Source: SZUA-186 sp041552135 (GTDB taxonomy: Bacteria; Pseudomonadota; Gammaproteobacteria; UBA9214). From it: a DNA stretch of 7,389 nucleotides. Within the stretch, counting starts at the first letter, position 1. Each line of letters starts with the position of its first letter. The translations under genes and the position numbers were made by a program. The notes below the pieces were generated by a model that did not search any database, was not told the origin of the DNA, and saw only the letters and a program-made list of their open reading frames with translations. Location of the stretch: positions 1 through 7,389 of the forward strand of contig JBFELL010000143.1 of assembly GCA_041552135.1 (NCBI GenBank). Direction: 5' to 3'. Below, piece after piece: positions 1-5,913 of this stretch.

Positions 1-234
1 GATGGACTCGATAATCACGCGGTCCTCGTCATCCAGCCCTAGCAGCAGGGATTCATCCCGGTTACCCGACATGATGTCGCGTACCGTGCTGACCAGCTGG
101 GTCCATTCATTTGCCTCGGCCTGCTGCAGCACCTGCTCGAGGTCCGGCGCGGAGCCCGGATTGTTGCAGTGCATTACGACGCGGTGAATCAGCCCCACAT
201 GGGACTGCAGGATTTGCTCGTTGGTATCAGTCAT
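1..234 (-). CDS. unrecognised small acidic protein, N-terminal 78 residues, runs off the window
   Basis: An open minus-strand frame starts at an ATG at 234 and stays open to position 1, so only the first 78 codons are present. The product begins MTDTNEQILQ. It has about 14 Asp/Glu, four Arg and no Lys, and ends in an acidic stretch (LGLDDEDR) before the edge. I see no signal peptide or membrane segment; the sequence reads as a soluble, mostly helical protein. The start is supported by AGGA and GGAAG stretches just upstream and by its position only 19 nt after the rnt stop on the same strand, which suggests co-transcription with RNase T. I do not recognise the family and assign no function. 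It is scored as real because of the tight spacing and the absence of a better frame on the other strand. Confidence 0.66.
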   Translation of the reverse strand, partial: MTDTNEQILQSHVGLIHRVVMHCNNPGSAPDLEQVLQQAEANEWTQLVSTVRDIMSGNRDESLLLGLDDEDRVIIESI

Positions 235-253
235 GACTTCCGGTTTCCTGCGC

Positions 254-904
254 TCAGACTGCCCCGGTCGACAGGGCATCGAGGTTATTGCTGGACTCGT
301 GCCAGCGATTGACGATAGCACAAAACAAATCGGCCGTGCGCTCCGTGTCATAGACGGCGGAATGGGCCTTGTCGCTGTCCCAGTCCATGCCGGCCGCCTG
401 CACGGCGCGCGCCAGGACCGTCTGGCCGTAGGCCAGGGCCGCAAGCGAGACGGTGTCGAAGGTGCTGAACTGGTGGAACGGGTTGCGCTTGATGCCGCTG
501 CGTTCGGCCGCGGCATTGACGAATGACAGGTCGAAGGCGGCATTGTGGCCGACCAGGATGGCCCGGTTGCAGCCGCTTGACTTCACGGCCTTGCGTATCG
601 GCCGGAACACCAGGTCCATGGCGTCTCGCTCCGGTTTTGCCATGCGAAACGGGTGCCACGGGTCGATGCCGGTGAATTCGAGCGAGGCCTGGTCCAGATT
701 GGCGCCGGGAAACGGTTCCACATGGCAGGCGACCGTTTCCGTTCGATGGATGTAGCCCTGTGCGTCGATGTCCAGCAGCACGGCAGCGATCTCGAGCAGC
801 GCGTCGCGCCGGGGATTGAAGCCGGCGGTTTCCACGTCGACGACCACCGGCAGAAAGCCGCGGAAACGCTCGGCCATCGGGGATTTGCTCTCGGGTGATG
901 TCAT
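254..904 (-). CDS. rnt: ribonuclease T, DEDD-family 3'-5' exoribonuclease
   Basis: RNase T is a homodimeric cytoplasmic exonuclease that trims the 3' ends of tRNA (including CCA-end turnover), 5S and 23S rRNA and other small stable RNAs. The 216-residue product aligns almost without gaps to the E. coli enzyme as I recall it. The DEDD(h) catalytic set is complete and at the same numbers: D23 and E25 in VVDVETAGF, D150 in STFD, H181 and D186 in AHSAVYDTER. The four substrate-stacking phenylalanines F29, F77, F124 and F146 are also kept. One difference is Ala at position 73, where E. coli has Glu. I chose the ATG at 904 because it gives exactly 17 residues up to the conserved DRFRGF-like segment, as in E. 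coli. A GTG at 928 would add eight residues and an internal ATG lies at codon 10. It is divergent from the TraB-like gene and probably heads a minus-strand unit with the small gene at 1-234. Confidence 0.97.
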   Translation of the reverse strand: MTSPESKSPMAERFRGFLPVVVDVETAGFNPRRDALLEIAAVLLDIDAQGYIHRTETVACHVEPFPGANLDQASLEFTGIDPWHPFRMAKPERDAMDLVFRPIRKAVKSSGCNRAILVGHNAAFDLSFVNAAAERSGIKRNPFHQFSTFDTVSLAALAYGQTVLARAVQAAGMDWDSDKAHSAVYDTERTADLFCAIVNRWHESSNNLDALSTGAV

Positions 905-988
905 GTCGACAGCATACCCAATCACCACGCCGATGGCGATTGCCGCAACCGCATGTCGCGTGCTGGCGCGCCCCGGCAGGCTGTGTTA

Positions 989-1005
989 AACCGGTTGCAC
1001 CGGTT
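989..1005. promoter_or_regulatory. perfect 7-bp dyad AACCGGT-TGC-ACCGGTT, candidate operator
   Basis: This lies in the 128-nt divergent spacer between rnt and the TraB-like gene, 27 nt before the latter's ATG. AACCGGT (989-995) and ACCGGTT (999-1005) are exact inverse complements separated by TGC. The same bases also read as a direct repeat of ACCGGTT with a 9-bp period (990-996 and 999-1005). It could be a binding site for a dimeric regulator or a small hairpin in the 5' leader. No convincing -35/-10 pair was found around it, so the role is inferred from symmetry and position only. Confidence 0.4.
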
Positions 1006-1020
1006 ACGGCCAGTCACGGC

Positions 1021-1026
1021 GGGGGG
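1021..1026 (+). promoter_or_regulatory. G-rich ribosome binding site of the TraB-like gene
   Basis: A run of six G residues lies 6 nt before the ATG at 1033. It can pair with the CCUCC of 16S rRNA in place of a standard GGAGG, and it decides this start over the longer in-frame extension to 895. Confidence 0.45.
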
Positions 1027-1032
1027 CATGCC

Positions 1033-1935
1033 ATGCACAACCACGAAGCAGTCTTTATCCGCGTAGCGGGGGCCCCCGCACGGCTTGCCGCCATGCTGCT
1101 CCTCTGCACGGTAATGGTGGCGCAGGCCGCAGCGGACAGGGGGCACGGGCTGTTGTGGGAGGTCCGCGGTGACGGGATGCCGCCGAGTTACCTGTTCGGC
1201 ACCATCCACTCGGAAGATCCGGAGGTGCTGCAGCTGGCAACACCCGTGCAGCAGGCCTTCGATGACGCTGACAGCGTCGTCCTCGAGGTGATGATGGACC
1301 TGGAGGCGATGATCTACACCAGCTCGGCCATGCTGATGGTCGACGGTCGTGTGCTCTCCGAGATCATCGGCCAGTCGTTGTTCGAAAAAACGGCCCGGGC
1401 CGTCAGCGCACGCGGCATCCCCGAGGTCGTGCTGGAGCGCATGAAACCCTGGGCCGTCGCAACGACCCTGTCCATGCCGTCGCCCGGGACCGGCATGGTT
1501 CTGGACCTGAAACTGTTCCAGGCGGCGGAACAGGCCGGCAAGCCGTTGCATGCTCTGGAGAGCATCCGGGAACAGCTTGACGTCTTCGAAACCATGCCGG
1601 AGCGTGACCAGGTGCTCTTGCTGCAGGATGCCGTGGATAACCTGGACCTGATAGATGACATGAATACCGCCCTGTTGTCTGCCTGGAAACGCCGTGATCT
1701 GGCGGCGATGATGGCCATCTCCGATGACGCGATGCAAAGCGGTGACCAGCGCATTGCGCGCGATTTCGAGCAGCGGCTGATCATCGATCGCAACCGGCTG
1801 ATGGCGAAGCGCATCGAGCCGCACCTGGCGCGCGGCAGGGCCTTCATCGGCGTGGGTGCGCTGCACCTGCCCGGGGATGACGGCTTGCTCAATTTGCTGG
1901 AGCAGCGGGGCTATACGCTAAGGGTGGTTTATTGA
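1033..1935 (+). CDS. TraB/GumN-family protein (YbaP-like), probably exported
   Basis: The 300-residue product belongs to the TraB/GumN (Tiki-like) family. These proteins carry two GxxH motifs, and some eukaryotic relatives are metal-dependent proteases; bacterial members mostly have no proven substrate. Both motifs are present: GTIH at 56-59 within SYLFGTIHSED, and GALH at 275-278 within the C-terminal signature GVGALHLPGDDGLLNLLEQ followed by RGY. E85 in VVLEV and the central block LDLKLFQAAEQAGKPLHALE (158-177) also fit the family. Residues 17-34 form a hydrophobic stretch after an arginine, ending AQAAAD, which looks like a Sec signal peptide cut near residue 32-34 and predicts periplasmic export. 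I chose the ATG at 1033 because a G-run (1021-1026) sits 6 nt upstream and it gives a normal signal peptide. An upstream extension to 895 would overlap rnt, and M21 is a weaker alternative. The gene appears to be monocistronic and convergent with pyrC. Confidence 0.9.
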   Translation: MHNHEAVFIRVAGAPARLAAMLLLCTVMVAQAAADRGHGLLWEVRGDGMPPSYLFGTIHSEDPEVLQLATPVQQAFDDADSVVLEVMMDLEAMIYTSSAMLMVDGRVLSEIIGQSLFEKTARAVSARGIPEVVLERMKPWAVATTLSMPSPGTGMVLDLKLFQAAEQAGKPLHALESIREQLDVFETMPERDQVLLLQDAVDNLDLIDDMNTALLSAWKRRDLAAMMAISDDAMQSGDQRIARDFEQRLIIDRNRLMAKRIEPHLARGRAFIGVGALHLPGDDGLLNLLEQRGYTLRVVY

Positions 1936-2182
1936 GTACTGATACCGATCCGTCCTGTATCCATGTCATTATGGCCACGGAAACATGCGAAATCCCGGTA
2001 ATCCGGATCTTTCCGTGTTATTGCGTGTGCTTCCGTGGCTATTCAGTCGCCTGTCTGTATTCCCCTGCGTTGGACCCCTGAATATGGGCTTCCCGCAATT
2101 CCTGTTACCTGCGCAAAACCGGCAGTCGGGTATGTGGACGGTTTGTTGCCCCCAGTCCGTGGTGGCGAGGGACGATCCGGAA
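1936..2182. other. convergent intergenic gap without a convincing gene
   Basis: These 247 nt lie between the stop of the TraB-like gene and the stop of pyrC. No frame on either strand has coding character: the small open frames are rich in Cys, Pro and Trp and run into pyrC antisense. The first half holds the TTCCGTG-type inverted repeats listed separately, which are the only candidate transcription-end structure seen. No U-tract-type intrinsic terminator was found for either gene. Confidence 0.6.
1974..2039. repeat. competing inverted repeats (CACGGAA / two TTCCGTG copies)
   Basis: The left arm GCCACGGAA (1974-1982) is the exact inverse complement of TTCCGTGGC (2031-2039), a 9-bp stem. The overlapping CACGGAAA (1976-1983) is the exact inverse complement of TTTCCGTG (2010-2017), an 8-bp stem. 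The two pairings exclude each other because they share the left arm. The structure begins about 40 nt after the TraB-like stop. It may help end transcription from both converging genes, but it lacks a following T-run on the plus strand, so a terminator call is weak. Confidence 0.4.
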
Positions 2183-3214
2183 TTATGCCTTTATCCGCCA
2201 GTCCATTGCTTCGCCGGCGAACAGCGGTACCAGTGTTGAATCGGCCAGCGGGTAGCTGTCGGGCACCTGCCAGTCGGCCTTCTCGAGGGTAACGGTGCCG
2301 CTGTTCGGTGGCAGGCCGTAGAACGCCGGGCCGTGCCGGCTGGCGAAGCCCTCCAGCTGCTCGAGGGCGCCGGCAGCATCGAAGGCACGGGCATAGAGTT
2401 CCAGTGCGGCATGGGCGGTGTACATCCCGGCGCAGCCGCAGGCGCTCTCCTTGGCCTCGCGGGCGTGCGGTGCGCTGTCCGTGCCGAGAAAGAACTTCGG
2501 GTTGCCGCCGGTGGCTGCGGCGACGAGCGCCGTGCGGTGGGCCTCGCGCTTCAGTACCGGCAGGCAGTAGTGGTGCGGGCGGATACCGCCGGCGAACATG
2601 GCGTTGCGGTTCAGCAGCAGGTGGTGGGCGGTGATGGTGGCGGCCACGGTGTCGGGCGAGCCGGTGACGAAGTCCACGCCGTCCCTTGTGGTGACGTGTT
2701 CCAGAACGACCTTCAGCTGCGGGATCGCCTCGCACACCGCCCGCAGGTGCCGCTCGATGAACACGGCCTCGCGGTCGAAGACATCGACCTCGGGGTCGGT
2801 GACCTCGGCATGCACCAGCAGCGGCAGGCCGTGTTCGGCCATCGCCTCCAGCGCAGGGTAGGTTCTGCGGATGTCCGTGACGCCGGCGTCCGAGTGCGTG
2901 GTGGCGCCGGCGGGATAGAGTTTCACCGCGTGGACGTGGCCGCTGGCCTTCGCGGCGGCGATCTCGCCACGGGCGGTGTTGTCCGTCAGGTACAGCGTCA
3001 TCAGCGGCGTGAAGTCCACGCCCTGCGGGACCGCGGCGAGGACCCGTTCCCGGTAGGCCAGTGCCTGCGCCGTGGTGGTCACCGGCGGTTTCAGGTTCGG
3101 CATGATGATGGCACGGCCGAACTGGCGGGCCGTGTGCGGCACGACCGTGCGCAGCGCGTCGCCGTCGCGCACGTGCAGGTGCCAGTCGTCGGGCCGCCCG
3201 ATGGTCAGTTCCAT
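2183..3214 (-). CDS. pyrC: dihydroorotase, class II (PyrC)
   Basis: PyrC interconverts N-carbamoyl-L-aspartate and dihydroorotate, the third step of de novo pyrimidine synthesis, in the cytoplasm. The product is 343 residues, close to the 348 of E. coli, and the whole binuclear zinc site is visible with a constant offset of four: H12 and H14 in WHLHVRDG, the carbamylated lysine K98 in AVKLYPAG, H135 in LLVHAE, H173 in VLEHVTT and the catalytic D246 in LGTDSAPH. The family landmark IIMPNLKPPV (36-45) is also present. The ATG at 3214 fits the family N-terminus; a GGA lies about 8 nt upstream, and the frame further upstream reads as Arg/Pro-rich noise inside the aminopeptidase gene. It overlaps the end of that gene by 10 nt, so translation is probably coupled. 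The stop is TAA at 2185-2183. Confidence 0.97.
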   Translation of the reverse strand: MELTIGRPDDWHLHVRDGDALRTVVPHTARQFGRAIIMPNLKPPVTTTAQALAYRERVLAAVPQGVDFTPLMTLYLTDNTARGEIAAAKASGHVHAVKLYPAGATTHSDAGVTDIRRTYPALEAMAEHGLPLLVHAEVTDPEVDVFDREAVFIERHLRAVCEAIPQLKVVLEHVTTRDGVDFVTGSPDTVAATITAHHLLLNRNAMFAGGIRPHHYCLPVLKREAHRTALVAAATGGNPKFFLGTDSAPHAREAKESACGCAGMYTAHAALELYARAFDAAGALEQLEGFASRHGPAFYGLPPNSGTVTLEKADWQVPDSYPLADSTLVPLFAGEAMDWRIKA

Positions 3215-4761
3215 GAGGTTTCCATCAGCTGCTGGCGCTGCAGCAGGTTCAGGGTGAAGCGGATGCCGAAGCCGGTGGTGTCGGTGGGGATGTGGCCCAG
3301 GCCGCCGCTGCGGTTGCTGGCGGCCAGGTCGACGTGCACCCAGTCGATGCCCTGGTCGACGAAACGGTTCAGGAAGCGCGTCGCCAGGATGTGGTCGGCC
3401 TCGCCCTCGAGCGAGCACTGCAGGGTGTCGGCGATGTCCGACTTGAGCGTCTCGTCGAAATCCTTGTCGAGCGGGAACGGCCAGACCCGCTCGCCACTGT
3501 CGCGGCCCGCCTCGATCAGCGTGCCGGTCATCGCCTCGCGGTTGCTGAATACGCCGCTGTAGCGAGAGGACAGGGAGTAGATGCAGGCGCCGGTCAGTGT
3601 GGCGTAGTCGATCAGGGTGTGCGGTTTGCCGCGGCTTGCCAGCGCCAGGGTGTCGGCCAGCACCATGCGGCCCTCGGCGTCGGTGTGCTTCACTTCGATG
3701 GTGGTGCCGTTGCAGGCCGTGACGACGTCGTTCGGCTTGTAGGCGCGGCTGCCGATGTGGTTCTCGGCCAGCGCCAGCCAGCAGTCAACCGGATGGTCCA
3801 CCTGCAGGCGACTCAACGCCAGCAGGGTGCCCAGCGCCACGGCGCTGCCCTGCATGTCCTCGTGCATGCCGTTCATGTACCTGGCCGGCTTGACATTCAC
3901 CCCGCCGGTGTCGAAGCAGATGCCCTTGCCGACCAGCGCCAGTCGCCTGCCGCCGCGTGTCTTCGGCCGGTACTTGAGGTGGACGATGCCGGCATCCTTC
4001 GCCGGGCTGGCCTGGCACACGGCGAGGAAGGCACCGGCCTTCCTGCGGGCCAGGGCGCGGGTATCGAGAAAGTCCATCTGCCAGCCCTCGGTCCTGGCCA
4101 GCCCGGCGACGAACCGGCGGTAGACACCGGGTGTGAGCCTGTTGGCGGGCAGGGCCGAGAGCCAGCGCGCCAGGTGGTTGCCCATCAGTTCGGCGCGCAG
4201 CGGCTCCGGGTCTAGCGTTGTCTTCAGGCCGTAGAGGTCGATGCGCCTCAGCGCCGCCGGCCTGTCGGCCTTCGACTTGAAGCTCGGCATGGGGCAGGCG
4301 GCGGCGAGCAGTCCTGCCAGCAGGTGTTCCGTGGCGCGCCGGGCAGGAGCAGCCTTCAGCCCGACCACCTGGATGAGCAGGCTGGACGGGTTGGCGGTGC
4401 GCACCTTCGCCGCCAGGTCACGCGCCTGGGCGAGTTGCGCGAAGCTGCTGTCCGCCGGGTCCATGCCCTGCAGGATGAGGTGCGTGCCCGTCGTGTTGGG
4501 CAGGTCGGTAACCAGCCGGGTGACATCGGGGTCGCTGCGGCGGGCACGCTGGAAGCGCGCCTTCAGGCGCGCCCCGTGGGGCAGCTGCTGCCAGTCGCGC
4601 TCGCCGGGCTTTTTCGGCAACAGCACCAGCAGGCAGCGCGCGGCATCGACCGTCTTGCGGGATGGCTTGCTTTCGTATTGTTTTATTTTGATTTTTTCCA
4701 GATGCCGGTAGGGGATTTGCATGCTTTTCGCCTTGACCTGTTCTCCCAAAACCCCGATCAT
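3205..4761 (-). CDS. leucyl aminopeptidase family protein (peptidase M17)
   Basis: This is a two-metal cytosolic aminopeptidase that releases N-terminal residues from peptides; family members are usually hexamers. The 518-residue product has a variable N-terminal domain (to about 200) and a conserved catalytic domain. Every metal-binding and catalytic residue of E. coli PepA is present with a uniform +9 offset: K279 in VGKG, D284 in CFDTGG, K291 in VNVKP, D302 in HEDMQG, and D361, E363 and R365 in HTDAEGRM. The usual signature is NTDAEGRL, so the Asn and the Leu are replaced. C-terminal blocks ADHILATRFLNRFV (456-469) and TGFGIRF (496-502) fit the family. The start is uncertain: the ATG at 4761 has only a GAG upstream, while the in-frame ATG at 4722 (product starting MQIPYRH) has AAGG 8 nt upstream followed by A-rich early codons. 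It is followed by pyrC with a 10-nt overlap and may share regulation with it. I give no gene symbol because this may be a pepA paralogue. Confidence 0.94.
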   Translation of the reverse strand: MIGVLGEQVKAKSMQIPYRHLEKIKIKQYESKPSRKTVDAARCLLVLLPKKPGERDWQQLPHGARLKARFQRARRSDPDVTRLVTDLPNTTGTHLILQGMDPADSSFAQLAQARDLAAKVRTANPSSLLIQVVGLKAAPARRATEHLLAGLLAAACPMPSFKSKADRPAALRRIDLYGLKTTLDPEPLRAELMGNHLARWLSALPANRLTPGVYRRFVAGLARTEGWQMDFLDTRALARRKAGAFLAVCQASPAKDAGIVHLKYRPKTRGGRRLALVGKGICFDTGGVNVKPARYMNGMHEDMQGSAVALGTLLALSRLQVDHPVDCWLALAENHIGSRAYKPNDVVTACNGTTIEVKHTDAEGRMVLADTLALASRGKPHTLIDYATLTGACIYSLSSRYSGVFSNREAMTGTLIEAGRDSGERVWPFPLDKDFDETLKSDIADTLQCSLEGEADHILATRFLNRFVDQGIDWVHVDLAASNRSGGLGHIPTDTTGFGIRFTLNLLQRQQLMETSWN

Positions 4762-4920
4762 ACTTTGCTCGTTGTGATTCGGGTACTGCTGTTCCCTTGA
4801 AATTCAGGGAGATGGGTGCCTTCCACGGCTGGCGCGCGCAAGACAGGCGATAATCCGCCGGCCGGGTGGCCTGAATCCTCAGAAAAATCCTACAAATCAA
4901 CAGGGCAGGGACCAATCCAC
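4762..4920. promoter_or_regulatory. divergent promoter region between the aminopeptidase-pyrC unit and the pdh operon
   Basis: These 159 nt separate two divergent starts and must hold or adjoin both promoters. Visible elements are an imperfect dyad TCCCT/AGGGA around GAAATTC (4793-4810), a GATAAT resembling a -10 box on the plus strand (4849-4854) without a good -35 partner, and an 8-bp palindrome CCGGCCGG (4858-4865). On the minus strand TATGAT (4762-4757) resembles a -10 but overlaps the upstream ATG of the aminopeptidase. If it is used, the later ATG at 4722 would be the true start. None of these is strong on its own. Confidence 0.4.
4907..4911 (+). promoter_or_regulatory. ribosome binding site of pdhA
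   Basis: AGGGA ends 9 nt before the ATG at 4921. It supports that start over the in-frame GTG at 4816, whose added residues show no family character. Confidence 0.55.
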
Positions 4921-5913
4921 ATGAAGGCTGCAGACAAGATACGCCTGTTGCGGGAAATGCTGTTTGCCCGGCGCTTCGAGGAACGTTGCTACGAGGCCTA
5001 TGTCGAGCGCAAGATCGGCGGCTTTCTGCATTTGTATCCCGGCCAGGAGGCCTGTTGCTTCGGTGTCCTGGAGGCCGCTCAGCCCGGCCACGATTACGTC
5101 ATCACCAGTTACCGCGACCACGTCCATGCGATCAAGTGGGGCTCCGACCCGAAGCGCATCATGGCCGAGCTGTATGCGAAAGAGACCGGCGTCAGCCGGG
5201 GCCGCGGCGGCTCCATGCACATCTTCGACGTGGAGAACAAGTTCATGGGCGGCTATGCGCTGGTCGGCGGTCCGTTCCCGCTGGCGGCCGGCATCGGCAA
5301 GGCGCTGCAGATGAAGGGCAGCGATGCTATCAGTATCTGCTTCCTCGGCGACGCGGCCAACAACCAGGGCACCTTCCACGAGTCGCTGAACATGGCGAAG
5401 CTGTGGAACCTGCCGGTGCTCTATGTCTGCGAGAACAACCTCTACGGCATCGGCACGCGTATCGACCGCTCCACCGCCGTCGTCGATCAGTACCAGCGCG
5501 TCTCCGGTTACAACATTCCCTCGGCGCAGGAAGACGGCCAGGACATCGAGCTGGTCTACCAGGCCGCCACCAGGGCGATCCAGCACGTACGCGACGGCAA
5601 GGGGCCGTATTTCCTCGAGTTGATGACCTACCGTTACCGCGGGCATTCCATGTCGGACTCCAATGCCTACCGCGCCAAGGCCGAGGAGCGCATGTGGAGC
5701 AAGCGTGACCCGCTGATCATGCTGCGCGACCGCCTGGTGGAGGACGGCAAGCTGACGCTCGGGGACTTCAAGGACATGGACACGGAAATCCTGGATGAAA
5801 TCGAAAATGACATCATTGCCTATGCCGAGCAGTCGCCGGAGCCGGACGTGGCCGAGGTCGAGCGCTACGTGCTGGCCGAGAACGACCCCTGGGTCAAGGG
5901 CGGGGTGAGCTAG
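4921..5913 (+). CDS. pdhA: pyruvate dehydrogenase-type E1 component, alpha subunit
   Basis: The alpha subunit binds thiamine diphosphate and, with the beta subunit, decarboxylates a 2-oxoacid and passes the acyl group to lipoyl-E2. The product is 330 residues, normal for bacterial E1 alpha. The cofactor motif starts at G143-D144 and ends at N172-N173 in CENNLYGIGT, with GRGGSMHIF (94-102) and GGPFPLAAG (116-124) before it. The loop YRYRGHSMSD (237-246) matches the region that is phosphorylated in mitochondrial E1 alpha. The usual GDG of the motif reads GDA here. The ATG at 4921 gives a typical N-terminus (LLREMLFARRFEE). The beta subunit follows with no gap and E2 after 177 nt. Pyruvate is the likely substrate because this E1 resembles PDH E1 alpha, but an acetoin or branched-chain 2-oxoacid complex is not excluded by sequence reading alone. 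Confidence 0.93.
   Translation: MKAADKIRLLREMLFARRFEERCYEAYVERKIGGFLHLYPGQEACCFGVLEAAQPGHDYVITSYRDHVHAIKWGSDPKRIMAELYAKETGVSRGRGGSMHIFDVENKFMGGYALVGGPFPLAAGIGKALQMKGSDAISICFLGDAANNQGTFHESLNMAKLWNLPVLYVCENNLYGIGTRIDRSTAVVDQYQRVSGYNIPSAQEDGQDIELVYQAATRAIQHVRDGKGPYFLELMTYRYRGHSMSDSNAYRAKAEERMWSKRDPLIMLRDRLVEDGKLTLGDFKDMDTEILDEIENDIIAYAEQSPEPDVAEVERYVLAENDPWVKGGVS

Noticed and set aside
895..1032. N-terminal extension of the TraB-like protein
   Set aside because: It would overlap rnt, carries no family similarity, and would bury the signal peptide. The ATG at 1033 has a plausible ribosome binding site.
922..1866. 314-codon minus-strand open frame over the TraB-like gene
   Set aside because: It is antisense to a gene with clear family motifs, is rich in His, Gln and Arg, and has no domain signal.
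1985..2239. 84-codon plus-strand open frame in the convergent gap
   Set aside because: It runs into pyrC antisense, is rich in Cys, Pro and Trp, and shows no family likeness. A GGA a few bases upstream is not enough.
2333..3562. 409-codon plus-strand open frame over pyrC and the aminopeptidase end
   Set aside because: It is antisense to pyrC with its complete metal site, spans two real genes, and has a composition typical of a shadow frame.
3292..4215. 307-codon plus-strand open frame inside the aminopeptidase gene
   Set aside because: It is the complement of a conserved M17 catalytic domain and its Ala/Gly/Val/Gln-rich product has no motif.
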